DNA of 64,000 bases from Candidatus Harrysmithiimonas galli (GTDB taxonomy: Bacteria > Bacillota > Bacilli > CAJFEE01): NCBI GenBank assembly GCA_904373265.1, contig CAJFEE010000002.1:1-64000 (forward strand), in the 5' to 3' direction. Below, piece after piece: positions 1-11,480 of this stretch (position 1 is its first letter; each line of letters begins with the position of its first letter). The position numbers and the translations under genes were made by a program. The notes below the pieces were generated by a model. That model saw only the letters and a list, made by a program, of their open reading frames with translations. It was not told the DNA's origin and searched no databases.

Positions 1-43
1 CAGTATATATTTTTTTCCAATTTTTTGCAGAGGAAAATTTACC

Positions 44-113
44 GTTCATGCGCAGTTTTCGACGGTTCATGCACGGATTTTGACGTTTCATGCACAGTTT
101 TCGACGTTTCGCG
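44..113. repeat. 21-bp tandem repeat
   Basis: Three complete 21-base units (44-64, 65-85, 86-106) and a partial fourth follow each other head to tail. Each unit reads approximately (G/T)TTCATGC(G/A)C followed by A/G-rich bases and ending TTTTCGACG or TTTTGACG. Stops interrupt all reading frames I checked, so it is not a coding repeat. The array may continue to the left of the window. No function is visible. Confidence 0.75.
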
Positions 114-334
114 TCATTTTTTCATTTTTTTTTGGAGTATAAAATCACTTTATGAAAAAACATTGAAATAGTAAGGCTTTGGCAGTTTTTTCGTTTAGGT
201 TATGTTTTTAACAAGATACATAATATATAGGAGACATAAGGCGGGATATGACGGCGACAATATAGCAGTTTAGATGAAATATACATACTGCCAAAACTAG
301 ATTTACCTAGACAACATATGTAGTAAAGCGCATT

Positions 335-1000
335 GCAAGGGACAACTGGCTATTTATCATACTATATTTGATATTTTGTGGGCAGATGAGATATCTGAGT
401 AAGATTTGCTAAAAAACTATGGGAAATAGAGCATAATCTATCAATATTTCCAAAGATGAGCAATAAGGGTATATGGGGAGAAGCTGCTGAAAATTCCAGT
501 AAATGAATCAAGCTTTGAACAGTTGATAATTGACACGGGTCACTGTAAAGAACTAATCCTTATACAATTAGCAAAAGAAATCAAGGTATAAGCCTTACAA
601 AAGAGGCTTAACCCTCGAATTCACCTTGCTATGAATATATCAGAAAAAATACTGGATCTAGCTATAATCTGATCAAAGACTTGTCGGTAAGCTGCTGTGT
701 CATTGGCATGAAAGGTATGACCTGTAGGAAATCATGGATTATGTCATGCCATGCGAAATGAAAGCTGTTATCTCTCCTAGAAGAAATCGCAAAGAATGGT
801 AGACGTACAACCCTACTTGTTATGTATATCATCTACATTATTTTATTGAAAATGCTTTTATACACAAAAAAATGCGGGCACAATCTCGCCTCTTCACCAT
901 ATGAAAAATACTACAAGTTTTCTTACTATTGTTCAAATCTACTGTAATTACCATTGGATGCGCTATTTTGGCTGAACTTATGCCAACATTATTAGTCAAT
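335..1000 (+). pseudogene. Decayed IS5-family transposase
   Basis: One frame from about 335 to 640 can be followed through at least four in-frame stops and resembles the IS5-type DDE transposase. A stretch like IFDILW is followed by LLKNYGK, VYGEKLLK, then FEQLIIDTGHCK (matching the family's ID-S-THCK first-aspartate region) and LNPRIHLAMN (matching L-N-T-K-IHLA). Further on, in other frames, come SPRRNRKEW near 776 (family RRNRKE) and SFLTIVQI near 915 (family SFLA-V-I). The element has therefore suffered stops and frameshifts and is inactive. Terminal inverted repeats were not identified. The remaining DNA from 1001 to 1439 shows nothing recognisable. Confidence 0.8.
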
Positions 1001-1439
1001 TCATCATTTGACCCATAATATCAAATATTTTATTGTAGTTATCCATCTATTAAGATTTTATACATGCTTTATTTTAGATTGATATTGATTTTTTCACTTT
1101 GAATTCATAAGTATCATAAAAAATCCTTTATCATTTACTCAAATTTGTGATCATATGATAAATCTTTAAAACGCTTTTATTAAATGGTCACACGTTTTAC
1201 CGCTTTTATTTCTATATGTTCCAAATTACAATTGCATCCATCATCTTGAATGTAAGTACACAAATTCATTCTTTCAATCACCTTCTCTTGCGCGAGAATA
1301 ATATTTAACAAATAAATAGTATTTTCATATAAAAATGACTCATATCACACTGAACCGCTTTTCTTATCCCTGCAAAATATCTGGACATGTTTCTTTTCTT
1401 TTTTACATATGGATAAATAATAAAAGAGGAGGAAAATAT

Positions 1440-1973
1440 ATGAATCAATTCAAAAAATGGAATATAATCGGTACAATATTTACTCTAATTATAGGCACTC
1501 TACTGCATTTTTTATACGAATGGACAGGTGGAAGTTTAACTGCCATCCTAGGAGCAGTCAATGAAAGCATATGGGAACATTTAAAGCTTGTATTTTGGCC
1601 AGTAATATGCTTTAGTTGGATTGAATATAAATGTTATCATCCAAAGCCAAAGGGATTTTTACCTATTCGAGTTTTATCGGCATTACTCGCAATGCTCTTT
1701 ATTGTAATCAGTTTTTATACGTATACGGGTATACTTGGATTTATGATTCCATGGTTAAATATTTTGATTTTTATCATTGCCACAATTTCTGCTTATATTT
1801 TTTCTTATTATCGTTTCAAACAGCCGAAAAAATGCTACACAACTCCATTTGCAACCTTTCTGTCTGTCATCATATTGGTTGGTATGATCGTTTGTTTTAT
1901 TGTATTCACCCATCATCCCCCACAGCTTAATTTATTTTTGGATCCTGTCACTCAATCATATGGGATTTCATAA
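1440..1973 (+). CDS. DUF6512-like integral membrane protein
   Basis: A protein of 177 residues with about five hydrophobic membrane segments and short polar loops. It starts at the ATG at 1440, because an AGAGGAGG ribosome-binding site lies just upstream; the reading frame is open further upstream but without initiation signals. The N-terminus NQFKKWNIIGTIFTLIIG and the acidic motif NESIWEHLK after the first membrane segments resemble the uncharacterised DUF6512 family of Clostridia. The role is unknown. It stands alone, with 169 bases to the next gene on the same strand. Confidence 0.6.
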   Translation: MNQFKKWNIIGTIFTLIIGTLLHFLYEWTGGSLTAILGAVNESIWEHLKLVFWPVICFSWIEYKCYHPKPKGFLPIRVLSALLAMLFIVISFYTYTGILGFMIPWLNILIFIIATISAYIFSYYRFKQPKKCYTTPFATFLSVIILVGMIVCFIVFTHHPPQLNLFLDPVTQSYGIS

Positions 1974-2142
1974 AACACTGGACATCAATCCAATAATTTT
2001 TCATTTTCTTCTTTAAGCTTTAACTGTAAAATAATTGCTTTTGCCCTTCCCATTTTTGGTTCTATATAATATATTTGGTGCATAACCGTTTTTACGGTCT
2101 TATTATTTCAGTAGCTAAAAGGATTAAGAAGGGAGATTTTTT

Positions 2143-2928
2143 ATGCTGCAAAGCAAATATAAGTGGGTAGGCATCATATTATTACTCTTACTTATAATAA
2201 CCGGATGCACAAAAGAGGAGAATACAGAACAACAAAAGACAAATCAGGAACAAAATGCTACACAAGAGCAAAAATCCAATACAGAATATGAACAAAAGAC
2301 AAGTGAAGAGAAGAATATTGATGCATTAACGGTGGATCAAATCTTGACAATGCCAGACTCAATTGTAGCATTGGTGAATAAAACCAGATACTTACCAAGT
2401 GATTACACCCCAGAAAATTTGACAGTTGTTGCACCAGATATTATTCCTTATACAGTTCCAGGTACATTAGAACGAAATATGGTGCGCAGTGAACTGGAAG
2501 AACCGCTGCTTCAAATGATCTCCGATTCACAAGCAGCTGGACTGGATATTTGGGTAGCTAGTGCATATCGTTCCTATGAACGCCAAAAGGAAATTTTCGA
2601 CCGCAATGTTGAACAGGTTGGATATGATGAAACGATAAAAGTTGTAGCCCTTCCAGGTACCTCTGAACATCAAACTGGGTTATGTATTGATTTTACAACA
2701 GAAAGTGTCGGATTTACACTTGAAGAAAATTTTGAAGAAACAGCTGAAGGAAAATGGCTAAAAGACAACGCACATCGCTACGGCTTTATCATGCGATATC
2801 CAAAAGGAAAAGAAGAAATCACGGGCTATAGCTATGAACCTTGGCACTTTCGTTACGTTGGAGCAGACATCGCAACAGAGATTTACAACCAGGACAGTAC
2901 ATTGGAAGAATATAAAAATATCTTATAA
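2143..2928 (+). CDS. VanY-type D-alanyl-D-alanine carboxypeptidase lipoprotein
   Basis: A protein of 261 residues preceded by GAAGGGAG. The N-terminus is a lipoprotein signal with lipobox ITGC (cysteine near residue 22), followed by a low-complexity Gln/Glu/Thr/Asn linker to about residue 60, as expected for a tethered cell-wall enzyme. The catalytic part carries the M15B/VanY zinc motifs: SAYRSYERQ, the S-x-HQTG-x-x-x-D block (SEHQTGLCIDF) and EPWHFRYVG. This family removes the terminal D-Ala (or trims tetrapeptides in LdcB/DacB relatives) from peptidoglycan stems on the outer face of the membrane. Which peptide is cut cannot be told from sequence. A strong hairpin terminator follows. Confidence 0.88.
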   Translation: MLQSKYKWVGIILLLLLIITGCTKEENTEQQKTNQEQNATQEQKSNTEYEQKTSEEKNIDALTVDQILTMPDSIVALVNKTRYLPSDYTPENLTVVAPDIIPYTVPGTLERNMVRSELEEPLLQMISDSQAAGLDIWVASAYRSYERQKEIFDRNVEQVGYDETIKVVALPGTSEHQTGLCIDFTTESVGFTLEENFEETAEGKWLKDNAHRYGFIMRYPKGKEEITGYSYEPWHFRYVGADIATEIYNQDSTLEEYKNIL

Positions 2929-3333
2929 ATCAGAGCCATGAAAAATACAAAAATGACATAAATCATTACAATCCTTTTATTCTGCTGCAAGAAAAATCAA
3001 AAGAAACGGTTCTGTTTTCATAGTTTAAAACACAATTTGAAACAGAACCGTTTTCATTTTATATCAAACTTTGGATTATCTTTTCAAATCATTGCAACAT
3101 ATCCCCAAAGTTTTATCCTATTGTTGATTGACTTATATTCCTTGAATTCTTCATATAAAATATTGATGCACAAGTCATTCAAAAGTACCCTTTTCCATTC
3201 CTTTTGCAACAAAAGCAAACGAATTCCACTATTTTGAAACATCTTTTTCCTGAAAAAGGAAGTAGCATATGTTCTAAAATCAACTTGAAATGATTCTTTC
3301 CATCGTCCCAATATATTTCTATCAAATTCTTTT
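2929..3333. other. Intergenic region between convergent genes
   Basis: Apart from the hairpin at 3004-3060, the stretch is AT-rich. A 95-codon minus-strand frame (3084-3371) overlaps the 3' end of sbcC, has no convincing ribosome-binding site and resembles nothing I know. I regard it as non-coding or relic. Confidence 0.5.
3004..3060. terminator. Bidirectional hairpin terminator
   Basis: A perfect 14-bp stem (AAACGGTTCTGTTT, 3004-3017, with its complement at 3040-3053), a 22-base loop and T-rich flanks. It lies between the convergent VanY-type gene and sbcC and probably serves the + strand gene. Confidence 0.8.
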
Positions 3334-6300
3334 CTAAAAGTCAGAACAAGAGGAACAGACAAATTTTGCATGACTGCCAGTTACATCTTGTACAACTTCC
3401 AAGCGAACAGGAATACGGCTTTTTAACGCTTCAACATGTGAGATGATTCCAACAATTCTTCCTTCTGCTTGTAGCTCCTGTAAGCATTCTATTGCCATTT
3501 CCAAAGCTTCTTCGTCCAGTGAACCAAAGCCTTCATCAATAAAAATCATATCCATTTGCATGCCACCGGAAAAACTTTGAACCACATCGGACAAGCCAAG
3601 TGCCATTGCCAGTGCTGCCTTAAAGCTCTCACCACCAGATAAAGTTGAAACATCTCGCAATTTTCCTGTATACATATCTAAAACGGCTAAGTCCAGCCCC
3701 TGACTTTTACGTTTATCATCCATTTCCAGCTTGCGTTTCAGCCAAAAGCGACCCTGTGTCATTTTTTTCAAACGATGATTGGCTGCATGAATAATTTGTT
3801 CAAAATATGAACGAAGTACATAACGTTCAAAACTTAAATTTTGTCTATTCTTCCCATTTAAAATCTGCGATAAATATGCCAAGCTTCCGTATGCAGCCTC
3901 CTCTTTTTGTATCTCTTCAGTAATGCTGCGAGCGGTTTTTATGATCAATTCATTTTGTTTATAACGAGCATATTGTTTATTCTGACACTCAGATAATTCA
4001 TTCAGCTTTTCTTCAGCTTCTCTTAGTACTCGTTCAATAGCAGACACATCTTCTTCCCGCTGCACTGTGATAAGTTGCTCTTTTAATTCTTGGTACAACG
4101 AAGTTATCGTTTCCAGTTGCTTTTCGTATTGAAAAATTGCCTGTTCATCCTGCTCGAATTCTGCATCTGTACGATATGCAGCCAACAGCATAACCGTATC
4201 TGAAAACTGTTCTCTCTTTCTTACCTCCTCATAGTTTTTCTGTTGCATATCTGCTTTTTGTTTTGCTTGTATGAATTGTGTACGTAAACTTTCAACAATC
4301 CCCTTTTGCTTTTCATATTGCCCTTTTAATGCAATAAAATCATTTTGTACTTGTTCATAGTTATTTCTGATTTGATAAAGCTTCTCTTGTAAAATTGCCT
4401 CTTCTCTTTCTAAAGCTTGAAAAGACATACAAAGCCGCTCATCCTCTGCAAGCCATGCTTGACAAAGTGCATTGGCTGCCGTTAATCGGTCTTGAACAGC
4501 GGATTGTTCGTCTTTTATATGTGTGAGTGATATCTGTAATTCATCAATTTGTACCTGTTGATTTTTGATTTCATTTTCAAGATCGGGTTTTGCTTCTAAT
4601 GCAATCTGCAATTGTTTTTGCTTGGCATATAATTTTTGTAAGACTTCCTCACTCTGCTCGTACCGATTATAAAAATCTGAGCAATCAAGAAATACATTAC
4701 CTGTCAACTCATCGCCCATTTTTTCCTGCAAAATTTGGATTTCTTCTTTCCATACTTGAATTTCCGCATATAAGCTTTTCAGTGTACTTAATTCTTGCTG
4801 CCACTTTTGATAATGATGCTCACAAGCTGCTTTGGCTTGGTTTATCTCTACTTTATCCGTTTTTGCACCAACAATTTTCGCCGGATTTGGATGATTGGTT
4901 GCACCGCAAACTGGACACGGTGAATGATCAACCAATTGCTTTGCCAAAATACCTGCCAAATTTTTCTCATATTGCATTTGTAAATCTTCATAAAAATGCT
5001 TATGTAATAAATATGCCTGCTCCACCTCTGCAAGCCTGATTTGCTTTTTATTATGTAAAAGCTTTTTTTGATTATAGATATCCAACTTGTCTTTTAACAC
5101 AACCTGCTGCTGGAAATTTTTTTCTTCTGTCATAATGGCATGCTGAAGTACAAACAAATTTTCTTTCGTTTGCTGAACTTCTTTCATCCAATTTTCCTGT
5201 TTATGTAGTTTCTCTGTTTCTTGTCGGATTTTTTCAGTCTGCATATATATGTTTTGTTCAAGCCTATCTAACAACTGCTGGTCAGCTTGAATTTGATCCT
5301 GCTTTGCTTCCAACATCTGTCGTTTCTTTTTTAATCTTTGAACATTTTCTTTTTCAGATTGATAAATTATAGCCATTTCCTGATTTTTCTCGGCTTGCCT
5401 TAGCAAATTCTGCCTTTTTTGTAACTGTTTCTGAAAATCCAATAAACAAGCGGATGCTTTGTCCAACTGCTGCTGTTGCTTTTGAACAATCTGCTTTTTT
5501 TCTTGTGCACTTTGATAAAATGGATAAACTTTTCGTGCTCGTTTTGCCAACTGATATTCAGCTTTTTTCTTCTGCCAAATCAATTCTTCTGCTTGCAATT
5601 CTTCTAAACGTTTCTTGTAATCATCTAGTTGACGGAACCGCTCTTGATTTTGCTTAACAACACTATATTTTTGATTATAAATAGCCAATTCTCGATTTTT
5701 CTCGGCTATTTGCTTGATAAGCTCTTGTATTTTTTTCTCCGAACTTTGAAGCTCTGTTGCAAAATGACGAAACAAAATTGTGAAATTCGGTTCCTCTGCC
5801 TGCATAAGTTGATCGATTTGTGCATCTGTATTTTGAAAATGAAATTGCCTGATTTGATTCAGTCGCTCCATTTGCTTTGCCTTAATTTTCTGCTTTAAAC
5901 AAAGCGCCTCTTCTTTACAATAATCTTGAATAAATTCATAACAGGCTGTACCGAAGATTTTCCGAAAAATTTGTACACGTTCCTGATTTGTTGCTAGCAA
6001 TAACTTTTTAAATTCACCTTGCGGAATCATAATTAACTGTTTAAACTGTTGGGCATTTAATCCTAAAATTTGCTCAATTTCTTGATTGACTTCGGAAATC
6101 TTTGTATAAATGGTTCCGTCAGGCATTTTCAAACTTGCTTTTGTACTCTCTGTTACCATACCTTCCCCACGAACCTTTGGCTTTTTATAAGGTAAGGAGC
6201 GAAAAACCGTATAAAATTGATTGTGTATAGAAAAAGTCAGCTCCACATACGGCTTAATACCCGAATCAATAAAATCGCTACATAATGTTCGCTCATTACG

Positions 6301-6483
6301 ATCTGCACCACTCGCTTGTCCGTACAAAGCATAGTGAATCGCATCAAAAATCATCGTCTTTCCTGCACCAGTTTTCCCCGAAATAATAAACATTTGCTCC
6401 AATTGCAAAGCATGTGTAAAATTTAATTCCTGATATTTTGCATAGGAACCAAAACCTTGCATTTTTAACCATTCAATTCTCAC
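3334..6483 (-). CDS. sbcC: Exonuclease SbcC (Rad50-like ATPase subunit)
   Basis: A protein of 1049 residues. The N-terminal Walker A (GKTGAGKT, residues 36-43), long coiled coils on both sides of a central zinc-hook CPVC (in the stretch SPCPVCGATNHPNP), then the C-terminal ABC signature LSGGESFKAALAMALGLSDV and Walker B MIFIDEGFGSLDEE are all present. SbcC with SbcD forms the ATP-driven nuclease that opens hairpins, resects DNA ends and removes palindromes in the cytoplasm. The start codon is GTG, overlapping the sbcD stop in a GTGA junction, so translation is coupled. The length matches the family. Confidence 0.97.
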   Translation of the reverse strand: MRIEWLKMQGFGSYAKYQELNFTHALQLEQMFIISGKTGAGKTMIFDAIHYALYGQASGADRNERTLCSDFIDSGIKPYVELTFSIHNQFYTVFRSLPYKKPKVRGEGMVTESTKASLKMPDGTIYTKISEVNQEIEQILGLNAQQFKQLIMIPQGEFKKLLLATNQERVQIFRKIFGTACYEFIQDYCKEEALCLKQKIKAKQMERLNQIRQFHFQNTDAQIDQLMQAEEPNFTILFRHFATELQSSEKKIQELIKQIAEKNRELAIYNQKYSVVKQNQERFRQLDDYKKRLEELQAEELIWQKKKAEYQLAKRARKVYPFYQSAQEKKQIVQKQQQQLDKASACLLDFQKQLQKRQNLLRQAEKNQEMAIIYQSEKENVQRLKKKRQMLEAKQDQIQADQQLLDRLEQNIYMQTEKIRQETEKLHKQENWMKEVQQTKENLFVLQHAIMTEEKNFQQQVVLKDKLDIYNQKKLLHNKKQIRLAEVEQAYLLHKHFYEDLQMQYEKNLAGILAKQLVDHSPCPVCGATNHPNPAKIVGAKTDKVEINQAKAACEHHYQKWQQELSTLKSLYAEIQVWKEEIQILQEKMGDELTGNVFLDCSDFYNRYEQSEEVLQKLYAKQKQLQIALEAKPDLENEIKNQQVQIDELQISLTHIKDEQSAVQDRLTAANALCQAWLAEDERLCMSFQALEREEAILQEKLYQIRNNYEQVQNDFIALKGQYEKQKGIVESLRTQFIQAKQKADMQQKNYEEVRKREQFSDTVMLLAAYRTDAEFEQDEQAIFQYEKQLETITSLYQELKEQLITVQREEDVSAIERVLREAEEKLNELSECQNKQYARYKQNELIIKTARSITEEIQKEEAAYGSLAYLSQILNGKNRQNLSFERYVLRSYFEQIIHAANHRLKKMTQGRFWLKRKLEMDDKRKSQGLDLAVLDMYTGKLRDVSTLSGGESFKAALAMALGLSDVVQSFSGGMQMDMIFIDEGFGSLDEEALEMAIECLQELQAEGRIVGIISHVEALKSRIPVRLEVVQDVTGSHAKFVCSSCSDF

Positions 6484-7739
6484 TTTTCTTGTTCACCTTT
6501 CTCATAACATTCTAGCGCCTTGACAATCCAAGCGATCTCATCTTTATTTGCCTCTTCTTCTGTTACTTGACAATAAAATGTACAAAACAAATCGAGTGGT
6601 GAGTTTTCTTGAATTTGTAGTGAGTTTTGCTCGCTATCTTGCGTTTCATTTGACATTTGATACACACGAACCAACTCCATTGCATACGGATAAACTGCCT
6701 TTAACTTCGCCATAGGTGAGAGTAAAATTTGCTTATCTTCGATTTCTACTCGTATATAATCCTTACAGGGTTCTTCTCCTTGATTTCCTGCATCAATGAT
6801 ATCTTGCAAATAACCGCGGACAATTTTAAAATCTCTTTTGGGCGTTAACGGAATAAAACGCTCTTGGATTTGTCCATGTGCGTCCATGTCAATCCAAATC
6901 ATTCCCTTTCTATGATTCATCTCAGAAAAAGAATATTTCAATGGTGAACCAGCATATTGGATACGAGTAGAACCTACCTTCTGATGGCTATGCAAGTGAC
7001 CCAGTGCCGTGTAATGAAATGGCTCAAAATAATGGGTCGAAACCAAATCATTTCCACCAATGGATAACCGCTTTTCTGAATCACAGATTTGTAATCCAAC
7101 AGACCGTAAAGAATCGTTTGTCATATAAGAAGATGATTTTTTATCTGTTTCTCCACTAATATTATCGTTTGACTCAAATTCAAACATAGAATCAATCGAG
7201 GCAAAATACCCGTGAGCAATGGCCACATTTCGTTTAGATGGGTCAAAGTCTTGCATAAGCGTTTCAAAAATTTTTGCCATTGCCTGTTCATGTGTACGGA
7301 TGGTCTCATCTTTGTACATTTGAGCAACAGCCAATGGATCCATATATGCAATTGGATAAAAAATGACATCCCCAAATGAATCTTGTAATTTAATTTTTTC
7401 AAACGGAATCTGATTCATTCCAATTAAATGCAACCCGCTCGCTTTCAACAAACGGCTGCCAAACTGCAAGCGTGTATTGCTATCATGATTCCCAGCAATG
7501 GCAATCACTGGGATTTGAAAATCGGATACAATGGTACTCAAAGTTTCATTCAACAGTTCAACTGCACCAAGCGGCGGAATGCTGCGATCATATAAATCAC
7601 CAGCGATTAAAATAACATCCGGTCGTTCTCTTTCAATTTGTTTTAGCATCTGCTGTAAAATAATCCGTTGATCTTCCAACATAGAGTAACCGTTTACCCA
7701 TTTGCCAATATGCCAATCCGCAGTATGAAGAATTTTCAT
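6480..7739 (-). CDS. sbcD: Exonuclease SbcD (Mre11-like nuclease subunit)
   Basis: A protein of 419 residues with the calcineurin-like metallophosphoesterase motifs in order: HTADWHIGK (residues 4-12), GDLYDRS, GNHDSN, AHGYF and GHLHSH. It is the two-metal nuclease partner of SbcC. The ATG at 7739 has AAGGAG a few bases upstream. It is the first gene of the sbcDC operon, overlapping sbcC by four bases. The C-terminal 60 residues are acidic and form the typical less conserved SbcD cap that binds the SbcC coiled coil. Confidence 0.97.
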   Translation of the reverse strand: MKILHTADWHIGKWVNGYSMLEDQRIILQQMLKQIERERPDVILIAGDLYDRSIPPLGAVELLNETLSTIVSDFQIPVIAIAGNHDSNTRLQFGSRLLKASGLHLIGMNQIPFEKIKLQDSFGDVIFYPIAYMDPLAVAQMYKDETIRTHEQAMAKIFETLMQDFDPSKRNVAIAHGYFASIDSMFEFESNDNISGETDKKSSSYMTNDSLRSVGLQICDSEKRLSIGGNDLVSTHYFEPFHYTALGHLHSHQKVGSTRIQYAGSPLKYSFSEMNHRKGMIWIDMDAHGQIQERFIPLTPKRDFKIVRGYLQDIIDAGNQGEEPCKDYIRVEIEDKQILLSPMAKLKAVYPYAMELVRVYQMSNETQDSEQNSLQIQENSPLDLFCTFYCQVTEEEANKDEIAWIVKALECYEKGEQEK

Positions 7740-8269
7740 CGTATACTCCTTTTTTAGGTTTCATATTTTTATTCTAGCATTGACTGTGCAGGAAACTCTA
7801 CTACTTATATTTTGAAAAGTATAGCCGATCGTAAAAATATTTTTACTAAAAGACAAACAACAAGCAAAAACAAATTCCTTATATTTGGCTCGTTTCTTGT
7901 GAATGGACTATATAAACTGGCTTGCTATTCAATACAAATCTGACTTGGCTTCTTTATTTTACAAAAATCCAGATAAAATGGATGTAATCATAATTTTTTA
8001 TAAAAAATTTTTAAAATTATATATTTTAATATTTGATTTTTCGCAATATGACTATATAGCATTTTCATGACTGAAAAATATTTCATTGTCATTTTGAAGT
8101 TTAGTATCGATCCATCTAAAATCATATATGTTTATCTAAAAACAAAGTTATTGGCGAAACATTTTATAACCTGAATATCCAACTACAAAAATCCAAATCG
8201 CCTTTTCTCTATACTCCTACGGACAAAGAAAAAACTTGCAAAGAAAAATTCTTTGCAAGCCTCTTTCAT
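7740..8269. other. AT-rich intergenic region
   Basis: It should hold the sbcDC promoter next to 7740 and the chemoreceptor terminator at its far end (8229-8259). The centre is very AT-rich and I see no gene or conserved RNA in it. Confidence 0.6.
8229..8259 (-). terminator. Intrinsic terminator of the chemoreceptor gene
   Basis: Nine-base arms CTTGCAAAG (8235-8243) and CTTTGCAAG (8251-8259) with a seven-base loop. On the minus strand the stem is followed by a run of T (complement of 8229-8234). It lies just after the stop codon at 8270. Confidence 0.92.
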
Positions 8270-10025
8270 TTATAATAGTTTAAACTGCTTGACTAGATCA
8301 TGTAGCTCTCTTGACAAAACGGCCAAATCCTCGGTTGATTGCACAATCGCCATAAACATTTTATTTTCTTCCTCCACAGTTGCTGAAGCTTCCTCCATAA
8401 TTTCCGCATGATGTTTTGCAACATCGGTCAATTTTTCAATAGCTACACTTACTGCTTCTTTTTTCTCTCGCATCTGTAATAAGAAATAATCCAATTGTTT
8501 TACAATTTCTTGTGTTTCTTTAATTGCCCCATCAATTTCTAAATATTTCTCCTCTGTAATATGAACATGATTCACTTGTTCATAAATAATATTTTTTACT
8601 TTTTCCGTCGTATGAACAGCCTCTTTCACATCACTTTGTAAGGTGGAAATCAATGCATCAATCATTTTCGTAGACTCTGATGATTGTTCAGCAAGTTGAC
8701 GAATTTCTGTCGCAACAACGGCAAAACCTTTACCGTATTCTCCAGCTCGAGCAGCCTCAATGGAAGCATTTAAAGCCAACAAATTAGTCTGATCAGAAAT
8801 TTGTGCAATTAAACGACTTGCCTCACCGATTTTTTCCGAACTTGCATTCGTTTGCATAATTTTTGCATGAACCTCAGAAGTAATGACATGACTCTCTTCC
8901 GTTTTTTCTCGAAGTTCCTGAATCACCTTTAAACCAGAATCTGCCAAATGATCCACCTTCTTAGAGGCATCAATCAACTTCATAACATGATGTTCATCTT
9001 GTTCCAATATTTCTTCCAGCTCAAGCAAACGCTTTTGACTCACACGTGTATCAGATGCCTGTGAAACAGACCCCTCACTTACATCTGAAATGGTTGCAGC
9101 CATTTCTTGCATTGTCGCTGAGGCTTCCTCAGAATTTTGATTTAAAGAAACAGCCGTATGCGAAACTTGACTAGAGGCATTTTGCACCTTTTCAATCATC
9201 TGTTTCATTTCATTTCGCAGTAATGTTACCGCTCTGGAAATCTGTCCAATTTCATCCTTTCTTTTTAAAAGATGAGGTTCTAAATTCTCACTTAAATCAT
9301 AAGCTGCCCATTTTTCAATCTGACGTACCACTGTTTGAACAGATGACACCAACGGGATACTGCCAAACAATGCAATAAAAAACCCAATAATCAACACACC
9401 AATAAAAGCAATTCCCATGTATATATTTCCTTTTACAAGGTTATCCTGAATCAATCCATTGGCCGTATCTTTGGACATCCCAATAAAATAAATGCCAACC
9501 ACTTGATTGTTTTGCACGATTGGTTCATACATTGTAAAATATGGAGCGGAAAGAATTTCTGTTTCTCCAAGAAAAGTTTCTCCTTTCATAACAGCAGCAT
9601 ATGCTTTTGAATCCTGTTCCAGCTTTGTTCCAACTGCACGATGTTGATTTTCGTCCATAATATTTGTTAGCTCTCGAACAAATTCTGTACCTTGCTTTGA
9701 AAAAATGGTTGCATAAACATTTAAATCCTCTCCAACTTGATCAATTACATTGGTAAAACCTGAAATCCTCTCTCCGGTATTGCTTGTCCATCCATTCTCC
9801 GTCCATACTAAGGTACCAATATCGTTTTTTACATAGTTTTTAAATGCATTGATATCACCGGATAACTTCTCCTCTACCAGTACTTTTTCAACATTCAACA
9901 TATTATTTTTGGACAATGTAAAATTGATTAAACAAAAAATTAAAAGTGGAATGACTCCTGTTGAGAGAAAAAAAAATAATAAATTTTCCTCGAAATCCAA
10001 TATGATCCATAATTTTTTTGTTCAT
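8270..10025 (-). CDS. Methyl-accepting chemotaxis protein, start out of frame
   Basis: The transducer has an N-terminal membrane segment, an extracellular single-Cache-like sensor (containing the [19 protein letters not shown] region), a second membrane segment, a HAMP domain and a long cytoplasmic coiled coil with the signalling tip [16 protein letters not shown]. It relays ligand binding to CheA/CheW. The best start is the ATG at 10025, preceded by GGGGGGAG, giving [14 protein letters not shown]. That frame joins the rest of the protein only if the nine-A tract at 9968-9976 is read as eight. As written, the downstream frame could begin only at a TTG at 10000, without a ribosome-binding site. 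Either phase variation or a base error is likely. No other chemotaxis or flagellar gene is nearby. Confidence 0.85.
9968..9976. other. Nine-A homopolymer that breaks the chemoreceptor frame
   Basis: Nine consecutive A (T on the coding strand) lie within codons about 17-19 of the chemoreceptor. Removing one base fuses the well-initiated N-terminus to the long frame. Confidence 0.75.
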
Positions 10026-10198
10026 TTTTTGTCTCCCCCCTCAAGTACAAAAAACAACTGTAAATTTATACATATCTTTATATACTAATGCTAACAGAAA
10101 AAAATTATAAAGTACATATTTTTTAAAAACTGATCTATTAAAAACAAGATAAATAATATGTTTCTATAAAAAATTGGATGCTTTTATTTCTGTCAGGA

Positions 10199-11286
<1,088 letters not shown>

Positions 11287-11480
11287 TTTGTACATAGCGT
11301 CAAAAATCAAATGACATAATTCGCCTTATGATTTTTAAAATTTTTCGATAAAAAGTAATTTATTTTTTATATTTTTCTTTAGCGCATTTTTAGATATATC
11401 AAAAAATATGATACGATAAATAAAAACAATTGTTCAAACAGCTAAATATGAAACAAATTTTTTTAAGGAGGGCATGCTTA

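Noticed and set aside
3084-3371. A 95-codon minus frame beyond sbcC
   Set aside because: Its proposed start lies inside sbcC, without SD signal, and it is not similar to anything I recognise.
9849-10000. TTG at 10000 as the true chemoreceptor start
   Set aside because: No ribosome-binding site precedes it, while the ATG at 10025 has a strong one in the frame that fits after removal of a single A.
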